Shown: in pieces, positions 1 to 10,964 of the stretch
Numbering within the stretch: position 1 is the first letter of the stretch
Layout of the letters: every line of letters begins with the position of its first letter
Assembly (NCBI GenBank): GCA_028571685.1
Contig: CM053140.1
Span: 20,689,501-20,753,500 of the forward strand
Length of the DNA: 64,000 bases
DNA from: Heterohyrax brucei
Lineage: Eukaryota; Chordata; Mammalia; Hyracoidea; Procaviidae
Direction: 5' to 3'
Program-made: the position numbers and the translations under genes
Notes under the pieces: model-generated
Database searches by the model: none
Told to the model about the DNA's origin: nothing
The model's input: only the letters and a program-made list of their open reading frames with translations

Positions 1-74
1 TAGAGGGGAGTGGAGAGTGTAGAGAGGAGGGGACAGGAGATTGTTAAGAGGATATCACATGTATAGAATAGAAA

Positions 75-185
75 GGAGGAGTGTGCTGTCACCAGGCAAG
101 GAGAGCAGAAGGAGCTGCAGATAGGCGGGTATGCAAATTTAAATTGGATTGTATACTTTCACTCAATCACAATTTAAAAAAACAA
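75..185 (+). repeat. Short A-tailed repeat, copy 1
   Basis: This stretch of about 110 bp is clearly similar along its whole length to 42135-42245, sharing a GAGTGCTGTCA-like start, a core GCAGATAGGC and a CTTTCACT segment before an A-rich tail. It lies in a CC2D1A intron and is followed directly by an AfroSINE. I do not recognise the family. The second copy has a perfect target-site duplication, so it is probably a retroposon; no duplication is visible around this copy. Confidence 0.55.
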
Positions 186-330
186 CTATTTCCACGGAGT
201 AGATTCCGAGTCATAGCAACCCTGTAGGACAGAGTAGAACAGCCCTGTAGGGTCTCCAAGGAGTACCTGGTGAATTTGAACTTGTAACTACTTTTAACCA
301 CTGTGCCACCAGAGTTTCTGGTTGTTGCCT
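186..330 (-). mobile_element. AfroSINE (antisense)
   Basis: Read on the minus strand this shows the AfroSINE order: a tRNA-like head around 'ttaaccact', a box-B-like 'ttcaaattcacc' and the body ending with 'actcggaatc'. It lies in the CC2D1A intron upstream of the first exon in the window. Confidence 0.85.
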
Positions 331-568
331 GGTAGGCACCAAATAACTATGTGCAGGCTGAAGAAAGGACCCAAAACTTAGCCAGTGGCAGAAGAGGACA
401 GAGAGCTCTGTTCTGTCTGATTCCATAACTGGAACCAAAGAGCCGAGACACCCCCAAAGGCCAGGGTGGGCTTGTGCCCTGCTTTGCTCTACCCCTAAGG
501 AAAATAAGGTGGATGGGCGTGGGGCTGAGGAACCTCTGTCTCCCCTTTCCCACCTGCCTGCCCGGAAG

Positions 569-3438
569 GATCTTCCCCGACCTCAGCAGCAATGACATGC
601 TCCTGTTCATCGTGAAATGCATCAGCTTGCCCACACCCCCAGGTGAGGGGGCAGCTGGCAGGGTCAGAGCCGCGGGGTCCATGACTGTGTGCCTTGAGCA
701 CTGAGCCTTGTTTGTCTACAGGGCTCTCACCTGGGGACCTGGATGTTTTCGTTCGGTTTGACTTCCCTTATCCCAACGTGGTAGGTGGACGGCTGTGGAG
801 GGAAGGGCTCCAGGCCCAGTGAGCTGGAAGATGGGGGGGCAGGTTAGGGGTCCATGGGCAGGTCCCAGGCCCTTGACCTTGCTTGCCTTGTGTCTGGTCA
901 CAGGAAGAAGCTCAGAAAGACAAGACCAGCGTGATCAAGAACACAGATTCCCCAGGTACACTGCAGTGGAAACACCTCTCTGCCTCATAGACTGTTGCTG
1001 AGATCGTGGCCTGGTCTTGTCCCCACCATCCTCTCTCCCTTCTTTCCTGTCAGAGTTCAAGGAGCAATTCAAACTCTGCATCAACCGCGGCCACCGTGGC
1101 TTCAGAAGGGCCATCCAGACCAAAGGCATAAAGTTCGAAGTGGTCCACAAGGGGTAAGTTGGGCCACAGGTTCTGGGTGGGCTCCAGGGACAGGGAAGCT
1201 GCTCTGAGCCAGCCAACCTGTACCTCCTCGCGCACAGGGGCCTGTTCAAGAATGATCGAGTCTTGGGCACAGCCCAGTTGAAGCTAGATGCCCTGGAAAC
1301 CACCTGTGAGGTCCGGGAGATCCTGGAGGTATGAGGTAGACATTCATCTGAGCACTCTGGTATGGCTGTGCCACGCATGATATTCATGCATTTGCTCTCA
1401 GTCCCTCAAGGGACCTCCTCTGGGGACCCCAGACCACCCTGACACTCAGCTATAAATACTTCCTCCACTCATCTTAAGATTTTGTTCATTGTAACAGACT
1501 AGGGTCTCAGCCAGACCCTCAGGTTCGTAGTTTTGATATCTCTGTAGTTCTCCCAGATCCTGGCACTGGGCTTCTGGTTACTGCCTATTTACCGTCGGCA
1601 ACCTCCCCCAATGGCCACCTAGGTTCTGGATGGTCGCCGGCCCACTGGGGGACGACTGGAGGTGATGGTCCGGATTCGGGAGCCACTGACAGCCCAGCAA
1701 TTGGAGACGACGACTGAGAGGTGGCTGGTCATTGACCCCGCGCCAGTAGCTGTGCCCACAGTAAGAGCATTGCCCACTTGGAAGCCCCATGGAGGGAGGC
1801 TTGGTTCAGAGGAGCCAGGACTCATAGGATTCTATCCCCTGAAGCAGGTCAGTGGGACCAAAGGAAAGGCCCCTCCTGTGCCTACCCCTACAAGGGACCC
1901 AGGAAGCAGGTAGGTGACTGGTTCAGCCTGTGCTGGAGGCAACCCCCCTTCCCTTTTCAGTCCCACCTGGACAGTTAGCACCTGGCACGAGTTGGATCAT
2001 GTCCCTTCTCTACTTTAAGGTCTCTCCTGGTTCCCTTTTTCTTGGAGAATCCAGATTAAAACTCCTCAGTTTGATCTTTTAAGACCTTTTGTGATCTGAC
2101 CATTATCAGCATGTCTAGTATTCCCTCTCTTGGCTTCCTCTTGTTGGTTCACTGACAGACCTCAATTTCACTGGCCTCTGAGCTCCTGTGTTCCCCTGAC
2201 AGGAACACTGTGTCTCCCCATCCTTGACTATTTCTCTGCCCAACTGTTACTCATCCGTTGAGTCCCAATTTGGTTGTTCCTCTTCCAGGAAGCGCCCCCA
2301 GGCTAGTCAGGGGCTTTTTCTGGGTCCTGTAGCCACCTGAGCTCCTGTCACAGTCCTAGTGGGCGTGACAGGGCGTCCCAGTTGCCTTGGGGTGTGACAC
2401 ACTTGCCCATGAAGATGTGGGGTCAGAAAGCAACCAAGTGCAGCCTGGCTTGCTTCCTGCTGCATCCCCAGCGCCCACCGTCTTTGTTGAGTTAATGGGG
2501 TTGGCGGGGGAGGCTTCTGCAGCTCCTTGTCCACTCTGCCCTGCAGACCAGCCCGGACCCTGCACAGCCTCAGTGTGCTAGCCTTCGACCAAGAGCGTCT
2601 GGAGCGCAAGGTGGGTGCCCACCTCACTGGGCACTGTGGGGAGGTGGGGATACAGGCCCAGGCAGGGCTCTCACAGACCCCTCTGCACCTCCAGATCTTG
2701 GCCCTCAGGCAGGCACGGCGGCCGGTGCCCCCTGAGGTGGCCCAGCAGTACCAGGACATCATGCAGCGCAGCCAGTGGCAGAGGGCCCAGCTGGAGCAGG
2801 GCGGCGCAGGCATCCGGCGGGGTGAGGGCTCAGGGCAGGCACAGTGGGGAAGGGGGGAGGGGGGACACTGGGGAACACTGGGGGATGAGGGTGGGGAACA
2901 CAGCGGGGAGGGATGGGGATGAGGGACAATGGGAAAAGGGTAGGGCTGGCACAGTGTGGGGAAGGGCATGGTGGGAGAGGGTGGGAACAGCGGGGGAGAG
3001 CGAGGGGGCGTGGTGGGAGAGGGGTAAGCTGAGAACGGTAGGAGAGATGGGTAGGGTGGGCACAGCCAGGGAGGAGGCAGGGTGGGCACACTGGCGGGGA
3101 GGAGGAGCAGCAGGGTTTCCCTGGCCTTCTTTGCCCTCAGAGTACACGGCTCAGCTGGAGCGGCAGCTGCAGTTCTACACAGAGGCTGCCCGGCGCCTGG
3201 GCAACGATGGCAGCAGGGTGAGGCGGGCAGGGCGGGCCAGGTGGGCATGGGGCAGGGCGGCCAGGGCACCTGCTGACCACCCATCCCCACAGGAGGCTGC
3301 AAAGGAGGCACTGTACAGAAGGAACCTGGTGGAGAGTGAGGTGAGGCTTGGGTGTCCGGGCCGGGTCGGGGTTGTGGTCGTGTGTGCCTTCACTGACTCC
3401 AGCATCCTGTCCCCCAGCTGCAGAGACTCCGAAGGTGA
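569..3438 (+). CDS. CC2D1A: CC2D1A (coiled-coil and C2 domain containing 1A), 3' portion
   Basis: Last twelve coding exons; earlier exons lie left of the window. Exons: 569-642, 722-780, 904-955, 1054-1153, 1238-1328, 1623-1760, 1845-1909, 2547-2610, 2695-2821, 3141-3217, 3293-3340, 3418-3438 (TGA 3436-3438). All junctions are GT/AG and phases are consistent, giving 304 codons plus stop, about the last third of a protein near 950 residues long in human. The first six exons encode the C2 domain (NDMLLFIVK, DVFVRFDFPYPNV, TDSPEFKEQFKL, VLGTAQLKLDAL, GGRLEVMVRIREPL). The later exons encode the charged helical tail (RQARRPVPPEVAQQYQDIMQ, QLERQLQFYTEAARRLG), ending LQRLRR. The family is reported as a repressor of the 5-HT1A receptor gene, a signalling scaffold and a binder of CHMP4/ESCRT-III. 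No frameshift is seen. The start of the first exon (569) is the least certain boundary. Confidence 0.95.
2020..2320 (-). repeat. L2-type LINE fragment (antisense), intron of CC2D1A
   Basis: The order of 'aaactcctcag', 'gatctgacc', 'ctctgagctcc' and 'ccttccaggaagc' matches the 3' part of the ancient mammalian L2 LINE read on the minus strand. It fills most of the 637-bp intron between the exons ending at 1909 and starting at 2547. Strongly diverged. Confidence 0.6.
2825..3115 (+). repeat. G-rich degenerate minisatellite, intron of CC2D1A
   Basis: Nearly the whole intron 2822-3140 is purine-rich and strongly G-skewed on the coding strand. It is built from imperfect repeats of motifs such as 'gtgggaacac', 'ggggagagg' and 'ggtgggcacag'. 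Its reverse strand gives a long proline-rich open frame that is an artefact of this composition. Confidence 0.75.
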
Positions 3439-3922
3439 GGGGCTGACAGGCAGGTGGCCCTGACCCAGGGAGCAGCCCAGCAGCTGGAAGGAGCTGAGTG
3501 TGGCCCAGACCAAATGAGCAGACAAGCATCAGACAATCAGCTCTCGAGACGCAAACGTGGGGCCATCCCCTGCTGTGCCTACCCAGGCCCAGTTGGCAGA
3601 GCCTCCCTAGCAAGGGGCACTGGGATGGTGCCCGGCCAGCTTGGCCAAGCTCCCAGCATCCTGGGGACAGGCCTGGCTGGGAGGGCCCCACTGAGCCCTG
3701 TTTGCACAGCCCTGGGTGGCCTGTCCTAAAGTGGGAGGTGGCGGGACCAACCCTGGGGGCCCCTGCAAGCACTTTACTCCCTGTCCATCCCCTGCCTTAA
3801 CCCACTGAAGCCTGCCTGCACCCCAAAGAAGCCTCGGAGGTCGCCTGAGCCCCGGCTGACTGCCCTGGCCCAGCTGGGCCCCTAGGACCAACCCTTGGAA
3901 TAAATGGCCAGGGCCACACTAA
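3439..3922 (+). other. CC2D1A: CC2D1A 3' untranslated region
   Basis: The sequence from the TGA at 3436-3438 to just past the AATAAA at 3899-3904 is the expected 3'UTR in the last exon. The end is placed about 18 bases past the hexamer and is approximate. Confidence 0.75.
3899..3904 (+). promoter_or_regulatory. Poly(A) signal AATAAA of CC2D1A
   Basis: Canonical hexamer about 460 bases after the stop codon, followed within 35 bases by a T/GT-rich stretch (3928-3952) suited to a downstream element. Confidence 0.8.
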
Positions 3923-4184
3923 CCCAGCCCTGTTCTGTCTTTGTTTCTTGTTCCAGCCCCTAGTGGCTGACCTGGGTTCTCCCCTACAGTCCTGACCAAG
4001 GTGCATCTGACCCAGGCACCTGCTGCAGGGATACACATGAGGGTCTGTCGTGGGGGCCTGTGGTCTTTGGTTTCTACAACTGCTGGCATTGGGGGCATCT
4101 GTGTTTACATGTGGTTGGGTAGCCTGTAAGGCCCCTGGGGGGTACAGATGGTTTTCACTTGGCCTCTGATTAAAAGTTACGTGG

Positions 4185-4335
4185 TTCAGACCTAACCGTT
4201 GGTACCAAGGAAGAACCTTGCAATCCACCTCCAGACATTACAGCTGATAAAACTTTATGGAGCACTTTCACTCTGATGTGCACGGTGTCACAATGCTTAG
4301 AATCAACTTGATGGCATTGGGTTTGGTTTTTTCGG
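4185..4335 (+). mobile_element. AfroSINE-related SINE (plus), degraded
   Basis: It contains 'aatccacc', then 'aaaactttatggagcac', 'cactctgatg' and ends 'aatcaacttgatggcattgggtttgg', the 3' half of the AfroSINE body. It lies between the 3' ends of CC2D1A and PODNL1. Confidence 0.65.
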
Positions 4336-4429
4336 GTGGCATGTTGTAGTACTGTGGGGTGACATAGGTGATGCTGGTGCATCGGGGCCCTTCGGGGTGT
4401 GTGTGTAGAGGGGTCAGGAGGACACACAC

Positions 4430-4600
4430 CCATAGGCCCCAGGTTCCAGCTTTGCTACTTGCTGGCTGCGGGCCTGAAACCAATTCCCTGACCTGCTCAG
4501 CCCTCCAGAGCCTCCTTTGCCCAAAGGGCACTCAGGAATGGTGACAGCCCCTGCAGCCAGGGTTGTGAGGAGCAGGTGGACACAGTCCTGAAAGGGTACC
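4430..4600 (+). repeat. MIR element (plus), degraded
   Basis: The order 'gctttgctacttgctggctg', 'cctgacctgctcag', 'cctcctttgcc' is the core and 3' half of MIR. It fills the gap between the two convergent gene ends. No gene is seen in 3925-4610. Confidence 0.55.
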
Positions 4601-4611
4601 TGGCCCATGGA

Positions 4612-4836
4612 AGTGCCCCAAAGGCTTTGGCTTTATTGGTGGTGTCTGCATAGGGGCTAGGGTGCACACTTGGAGCGAGTCATGTGTGTGTGTGTTTCTC
4701 AGTGTCCCCTGGCTCAGCATTTGGAGGTGGCACCCTTGCCTCCAAAGGCTGAGCCCCTGTCCCTGAAGCCTGCGGCAGCCGGGCAGATGCCGCAAGTGGG
4801 TCTTGTCAGTTCGCAGCCCAGCAGAGCTCCCACGGC
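4612..4836 (-). other. PODNL1: PODNL1 3' untranslated region
   Basis: Minus-strand sequence between the stop codon (4839-4837) and the minus-strand AATAAA at 4637-4632. The exact cleavage point is not determined. It contains a short (TG)n run at about 4682-4694. Confidence 0.7.
4632..4637 (-). promoter_or_regulatory. Poly(A) signal AATAAA of PODNL1
   Basis: TTTATT on the plus strand is a canonical AATAAA on the minus strand, 200 bases after the PODNL1 stop codon. The CC2D1A signal is about 730 bp away, so the two genes end tail to tail without overlap. Confidence 0.75.
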
Positions 4837-7800
4837 TCAGGGGCCACCTGCTCGTGGTGGACGTGGGGCCAGAGGCTGCAGCTGGACGAGGACCTGCTCG
4901 GGGTTCCCCGCTGTGTCTACCATGCGGAGGTGTGGGAGGCCCAGGAAGGCCTCAGGTGCAATGCTGGTCATGTGAAGCCTGTTGGCCCTGGACAGAGAAG
5001 GAGGTGTGAGGGCGGGTCAGTGGGTACAGACCCCCTGACCCACCATGACTGCCCATGCCCACCCCTGCCCAGCTGGCCATCCAGGGCACCTGAGGAAAAG
5101 GGCCCGCAGGCGGGGTGTGCTGGTGAAGGCCTCTGCACCCACGTGGCCAATGCGGTTCCCCTGCAGGTGCAGCTCTTCCAGGGCCTCGGGCAGGTCAGGT
5201 GGCACAAAGGACAGCTCATTGTGGCTGAGGTCCAGCACCTGGTGGGCAAGCGAGATGGCACGCAGTGTCCTCAGGCCTCTCCTGGGTCCTCTGTGTCCAA
5301 CCCAGCCCTCTGCTCCCTGCCCTCGTGTCCCCTGCTGTGGCTGCCACATCACCCCTCCACAGAGGTAACTGAGCCCCTTCTTGACACAGCCCTGCTCTGG
5401 GCCGTGGGGTACAGCCAGAGGGCTGTCAGCTGCAGAGTCCCAGCAGAGACAGCGCCTTTGCACAGCCTGGATAGTGCGTCCTCCTGACAGGGCGGGGACC
5501 TGTGCCCAGTGGCTCTGTAGGGCCTAGACGGGGGGCTGGCACCAGAGGAGTGCTGGAACTCTGGAATCCACAGGTTGTAGTAGCTTGACCCCCATTTAAT
5601 CTGTGTTTAGAAGACCCAGAGACAACAGGGTCTGCTGGGTAGTGGTCTTGGGGGTCAGGGGCCAGGGACAGCACACACAAAAGTCCAGAGGGCAGGGCTG
5701 TCTCAATTCACCCCAGAGTGGTACCCAGTAGAGCTTCTTGATGGCACTGAAGGGCCTTGAGCTGTGGGGTCTGAGCAAGTGGGGGGCCTTGTGCATGCAG
5801 TGTTCCTACCACCGCCCTGACCTTGAGGGCCTGCAGCTCGTGCCAGGTGCCAGGCCCGATGTCGCCAACCCGCAGCCGGTTGTGGGCCAGGCTGAGCTCC
5901 TCCAGCTGGTCCAGGCCAGCCAGTGGCTCAGGCTCAAGGGCCCGCAGCTGGTTGCGCTGCAGCCGTAGGGTGTGGAGGCTGGTGGGCAGGCCAGTGGGCA
6001 GCCGGGTCAGCTGGTTGCCAGCCAGGTCGAGGCTGTGCAGGGCTCGCAGTGGATGGAAAGCCCGGTGGTGGATGCGGGCACTGACCAGGCGGTTGTAGGC
6101 CAGGTTGAGTTCAGCCAGACTCCGCATGGAGGCCAGGTCACGGGCCCCCAGCGAAGCCACTTCGTTGTGGGGCAGCACCAGGGCCCGTAGGCGGCGGGGC
6201 AGCTGCAGGGGCACGTGGTCCAACCCATTGCCATACAAGTGCAGTGTGTGCAGGTGGCGCAGTGGCCGCAGAGCCCCAGGGGGCAGCCCCGTGCTCCCCA
6301 GTGCGTTGTGCTGCAGCAGCAAGTAGCGCAGGCCCCGAGCTCCCTGCAGCCGGGCCCCCTCCACCCTCCGGATGCAGTTGCGGCCGAGGTGCAGGATGGC
6401 CAGAGCTTGGGGCAGGCCGGCAGGCACCTCAGTCAGCTGGTTGTGGGACAGGTCCAGGTACTCGAGGCTGTACAGCTTGCTGTCAGGAGAGAGCAAGCCC
6501 GGTGTCGGGCCAGGCACCCAGAAGTGGAGCCTGGGCTGGCTTCCTCAGAGGGTGGTATGAGGGGTGGCCCTGGGCCAGATCTAAGCTGGAGATTTCAACC
6601 TGGGGGTGTTGACTCGGCAGGTCTTGGCAGAAAACAAACTCGAGATGACCAGGCAGATTCTGGCCTGAGTGTGATGTGGGAATGACCAGAACAGAGAGCT
6701 GATCCTCTCTGAGTGGCCGCTTTGACAACCATGTCACAGGGTGGCTGGGAACAAGGACACGGATAAGTGCTCAGCTGAGCCTGGTACACAGTGAGTGTTC
6801 ACCAAAGGAGTCTAGGCTAGGAGTCCCACAGGGAAGGGACTGGGGGTGAGATTCCTGAACTCTGGCTCTTCAGGGCCTACCTGAAGGTGGTGGCATCCAG
6901 GCCGCTGTCGGTCAGCCGATTGTGCTGGAGGTAGAGCTCACGGAGCTGGGTCTGGCGGCTCAAAGCTCCCCGTGGAACCTTGGAGATGAGGTTGTTCTGG
7001 AAAGTAGGGGGGAGAATGAGACTGAGAGGCCATGACAGGGCATTTGGGAGCTATGGAAGGTTCTGGAGCAAGAATATTGAGGAGCTTGTCTTTACCAAGG
7101 TGCTCCGTGGAAGAGATTTAGAGAAAGGTAATTCTGACAGCTGGAATTCCAGAAGATAGATGATTGAAAGGGTGGTGAGTGTGTTTACAGGAGAGGAAGT
7201 GAGGTGGTGGAGGGGACGCATGAGGAGTGATCACAAAAGATCTGAGTTGGAAATAGAAGCCTGGCTGCCACCCTCAGAGAACTTCCGAGTGTTTCTGTGT
7301 GTTTGAAAAAAGTGCTGAACACTTTGCCTGGATGTCACTACTGTCACATCTGCCCCAAGCCCCGAAAGCAGTATGTGTCTGGAGTGTGAGGAGCCAGTGA
7401 GGAAGACCCAGCCTCTGCCCCCGGGCTGCACCTGCCCTGCTCCCCCCACCCCCGCCCTACCCCCCCCTGCTCCCCCCACCCCCGCCCTACCCCCGGCCAC
7501 ACCTGCAGGTGGAGCCGCTCCAGCGAGGGTGGCAGGCTGGGCGGCAGGTAGCTGAGCCGGTTGCTGGAGAGACTGAGGGTGGCGACGGCCTCAGAGCCTC
7601 GGAAGGCGTCAGCGGGCAGGCCTGCGTTGCTCAGCTGATTGTTGTGGAGGTACACAGACCTGAGGGAAGCCAGGCTCCAGCCGCCAGCCTGCCCACGGTC
7701 CCAATCCCACTCTGGCCCGGTGTGGCTTTGTGTGTGTGTGTGTGTCTGTGTCTGTGTTGTTTCCTCCTCAGGCTGGACACAGTGTACAGGGCCATGTCTC

Positions 7801-10098
7801 TCCACTCAGATTTCCAGAGTAGAGTCATGCCTCCCTTAAGCCCTTAGGTGGGCCTCCCCTCAGTCCCTCAGGTCAAGGCCATCCTCAGACCACCCAAGGT
7901 GGAGCCCTGCCTCCCGCAGACTCCCGGGACAGTACTTTCTCACACCTCCCAGGGTGAAGCCCCCTTCAGACCCCTAAGGCAGGGCCCCCCCAGGGTGTGG
8001 TCATGTTCCCAGACATGTCTGAAGCCTGGGCCAGGGACTACCTGAGTGCTGGCTTCTCCCCAAAGGTGAGAGGGAAGATCTCTGTCATTTGGTTGGCGGC
8101 CAGATCCGCAACACGGAGGGAGCGGGGCAGAAACTGGGGGGCCACCGATAGCTGTGGGAGCACAGCCCACTGGTCCTGGTGCCCACCAGCCCCCGCAGGT
8201 CACGCTGCGTGACCCGAGGCCAGGATACGCCCTCTCTGGGCTTGGCCTTGGGGATAGGGGAGCTCACCTTGTTGTGGGCAACATAGATGTGCTGCAGCTG
8301 GGTGAGGGACTCAAAGGCCTCATCCGGCAGGCCTGGGGATGGGGGCTCGTGAGGAGACTGTAGGCCTGGAGGAGCTGGGGGGTGCTCCAGTGTTCCCCGC
8401 TGCCCCAGGGCTCTAGCCAAAGGCTGACAGAGGCTCCTCCATGCACTCCCAGCCTGCGCCCCTCCCCCTCCCTACTCAAAACCCACACCACCCCTCCAGC
8501 CCCTGAGTTTCCACCCTACTCAGCAAAGGGTATTTCTGAGAAGTCAGCCACAGAGCTACCCACAGACCCAGGCCGGGAGGGAGAGGGCTGCTGGGACCAT
8601 CTGTCCCCACATGCTGGGGAGGCGCCGCCTCTGGTTCCCGTGCCCCCTCACCCTCGGAGGAGATGAGGTTGTTGTGCAGATTGAGGGTCCGAAGGCCACT
8701 GAGGCGTGACAGCTCATTATAGGGGAGCTCCTGAAGCTGGTTATTCTACAGGACAGGAGTGGGGCACTCACACCCCTGATCCCCATGACCCATCACTCTG
8801 AAGGAGCCCTAGTACTCAACTCCCCATCAGCCCAAACAAGCCAGCCCCAACACCGCATCACCCCACCATGACTCCTAACACCCATTACCCTGATCCCCAA
8901 AAACTCAATAAGCACCAACATGTGGATCCCCACACCCATTACTATCACCCACCAACCCACCCACTGCCGTGGAGTCTATTACAACTCATAGAGACCCTAT
9001 CACAGTCAACCCCAAGGATCTGTCACCCTAACCACAAACAATGTCACAACCACCGGTACTGGGATCCTAACACCCCACTACCACTGTGGTCAATCCCAAT
9101 CCCTGTCACTGTGACCCCAAAATTTATAACTGCCAAAACATGAACTGCTAACACCCCACCAACCTCACAGTCCAACCTCAAATGCCCTGATCTCAAACCC
9201 ATAGCCATCAAGGAATGGAGCTCAACACCCCCTCAACCCCTCAGTCAACTCCAAAAATCTGTTACCCTGAACTCAACCCCATAGCCACCAAGATGTCAAT
9301 CCCTAGAGCCCACCACACACTGTTAACCCCAATTCCTATCATTCTGACCCCAAACCTCACAATCACCGCAATGTGGACCTCAACATCCCACCACCTCCAG
9401 AGTCAACCCCAAAGTCACATCACACTGACCCCAAACAACCTCATGACAGCCAAGACATGGACTCCAATACCCCATCACCCCCACAGTTGACCCCAGTCTC
9501 TATCACTTTCTATATATCTACCCCAACAGTTCTCTCTTGCCACACAAACCCCAACACTGTCACCAACACTGAATACCATTGCTACTGAAATCTTCACAGT
9601 CAACCTCTCTTCCTCAGCCCTGTGCCTATCCATCTGCATCCTGGTGCCCTGCGCCACATGTCTTGCATGCTGGGTCCCCACCCTCCTGTGCCCAGGCCCA
9701 CCTGCAGAGAGAGGTACTGAGCTGCCCTGGTGATGTTGTCTGGGAATACCCGCAGGTCCAGGCCAGCACAGTCCACGGTATCCACACGGGGGCAGGAGCA
9801 GCGTGAGGGGCAGGGCTGGGGCAGGGGCTGCGAGCTCTCCCCCAGGTGGGGGAAGGCAGCATCCTCCATGATGGGGGCCACTCGGAGGCCTGGCCACATC
9901 AGGAACAGCAGTAGCAGGATCAGCTGCTGGAAGCAGAGGGAGGGGTCAGCAGGCCCCAAGCTGGGCTGTGGGTTGCCATGGTGACAGGAGCATCCCAAAT
10001 CAGAGGAGGGGCTGGGGGGGCAGGCATGGGTAGCAAGAGGCAGCTGACAGAGCTGGGGGTGGACAGGCCCCACCTTCGGTCCCTCCCCCCCTTACCAT
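4837..10098 (-). CDS. PODNL1: PODNL1 (podocan-like 1), complete coding region
   Basis: Ten coding exons on the minus strand: 10098-10096 (ATG only), 9926-9702, 8745-8652, 8332-8268, 8151-8042, 7659-7503, 6996-6881, 6479-5822, 5238-5090, 4987-4837 (TGA 4839-4837). All junctions are GT/AG and phases add up to 575 codons. The protein starts with a hydrophobic signal peptide (LILLLLFLMWPGLRVA), then a cysteine cluster of the small leucine-rich proteoglycan type (CPSRCSC, DTVDC). About twenty leucine-rich repeats follow, such as LYSLEYLDLSHNQLTEVPAG and HTLHLYGNGLDHVPLQLPR; the C-terminus is PRPPRAGGP. Exon 8 alone carries about nine repeats. Family knowledge: secreted class V SLRP related to podocan, in the extracellular matrix. 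The exon 2 acceptor could also be three bases further in (9923), removing one Gln. Upstream untranslated exons were not identified. Confidence 0.95.
7441..7495. repeat. C-rich 30-bp tandem duplication, PODNL1 intron
   Basis: A 30-base C-rich unit at 7441-7470 is repeated from 7471 almost exactly. On the transcribed (minus) strand it is G-rich. It lies directly after the donor at 7502-7501. Confidence 0.8.
7728..7765. repeat. (TG)n microsatellite
   Basis: Alternating TG/CTG run in the PODNL1 intron between exons 5 and 6. Confidence 0.8.
8790..9600. repeat. ~80-bp minisatellite in PODNL1 intron 2
   Basis: At least seven imperfect units share the order 'cagtcaacccca', 'ctgtcaccctgaccccaaac', 'atagccaccaagatg', 'aacaccccaccac'. 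Unit starts fall at about 9003, 9088, 9168, 9242, 9322, 9400 and 9483, a period of 73-87 bp. The plus strand is C/A-rich and nearly free of G, so the PODNL1 pre-mRNA is G/U-rich here. It fills most of the 956-bp intron between exons 2 and 3. Confidence 0.85.
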
Positions 10099-10700
10099 AG
10101 CAGGCCCCAGCTCTGTCTTCTCGCCCGAACTGCCCACTAGGGCTTCCTAATAGAAACCAGGCGGTCACCTCCTGGAGCGTCTGCCGCGGCCACCACCACC
10201 CGCATCTCTCAGCATAGGCCACCCCCTGGCCTGTTGTCCCAGGGGCTGGAGGCACTGGCCCACCCTTGCCCCGCCCTGGGGAGGCCAGGCAGGCAGCCGG
10301 ATGGGGTAGTGAGGATGAGCCAGCCCGGCCCCCCAGCTCTCCCCAACACTCCCACCCCTAGCTCCTGCTTGCGTAACCTCAGCCAGCCTGGGCCGGGCCA
10401 CAGGAACAAGGAATGTTTGGGGAAAAGCTGAGATTCGCCCTGTCTGGTATTTGAGCTGACCACAGGAGAACGAGTGGGGATGGAGAGTCGGGGAAGTTTC
10501 AGGGTACAGTGGGGTCCCTGGGGGGCAGTGGCTGGCAGTGAGGGGTCTAGGAAGGCTTAGACTCAGCCTGCCAGCCCAGATGCTATCCTGGGGTCTCTTG
10601 GTCAGGCCTGCTATCTGGCCCCTCCTCCTCTTTGCCAGCTGGCCTTGCTGGCAGCCTGAGTCCCCCCTCCCCAAATGGCTGTGGCTGCTGGAGAGGAAAT
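10099..10700. other. PODNL1 upstream region; no further gene seen
   Basis: GC-rich stretch upstream of the ATG-bearing exon. It should hold the rest of exon 1 (5'UTR) and probably a promoter, but no TATA box or clear CpG island is visible, so I do not place a start site. Confidence 0.4.
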
Positions 10701-10704
10701 TATA

Positions 10705-10930
10705 TGTATGGAGGCACTAGTGTGGTGGTTAAGGCTATGAGCTCGGTGCCAGCCTGCCTGGGTGTGAACCCTGCTACCTTTTCGGCCTTGGTGTCCCTCT
10801 CTGTCCAGCAGAGTAATGGTTGTACTCACCTCCCCGTCCTGCAGTAGGAGTAAATGAGATAATTCATCTGGAGTGTACAGGACAGCACTTGGCACGTCCC
10901 AGGCTCTCAGCATTCAGAGTGGTGGTGTCA
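10705..10930 (+). repeat. MIR element (plus)
   Basis: MIR order is visible: 'tgtggtggttaaggctatga', 'ctgcctgggtgtgaa', then 'gtaaatgagataattc' and 'agcacttggcac'. Confidence 0.8.
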
Positions 10931-10964
10931 GCGGCTGGCCAGGAAGCGCAGCCTTTGCCTGTTT

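Noticed and set aside
2307-3311. 334-residue proline-rich minus-strand open frame over CC2D1A exons
   Set aside because: It is produced by the C-rich complement of a G-rich intron, lacks any domain, and overlaps exons with clear CC2D1A coding on the other strand.
6215-6685. 156-residue plus-strand open frame antisense to PODNL1 exon 8
   Set aside because: Shadow of the GC-rich leucine-rich-repeat coding exon; no domain of its own.
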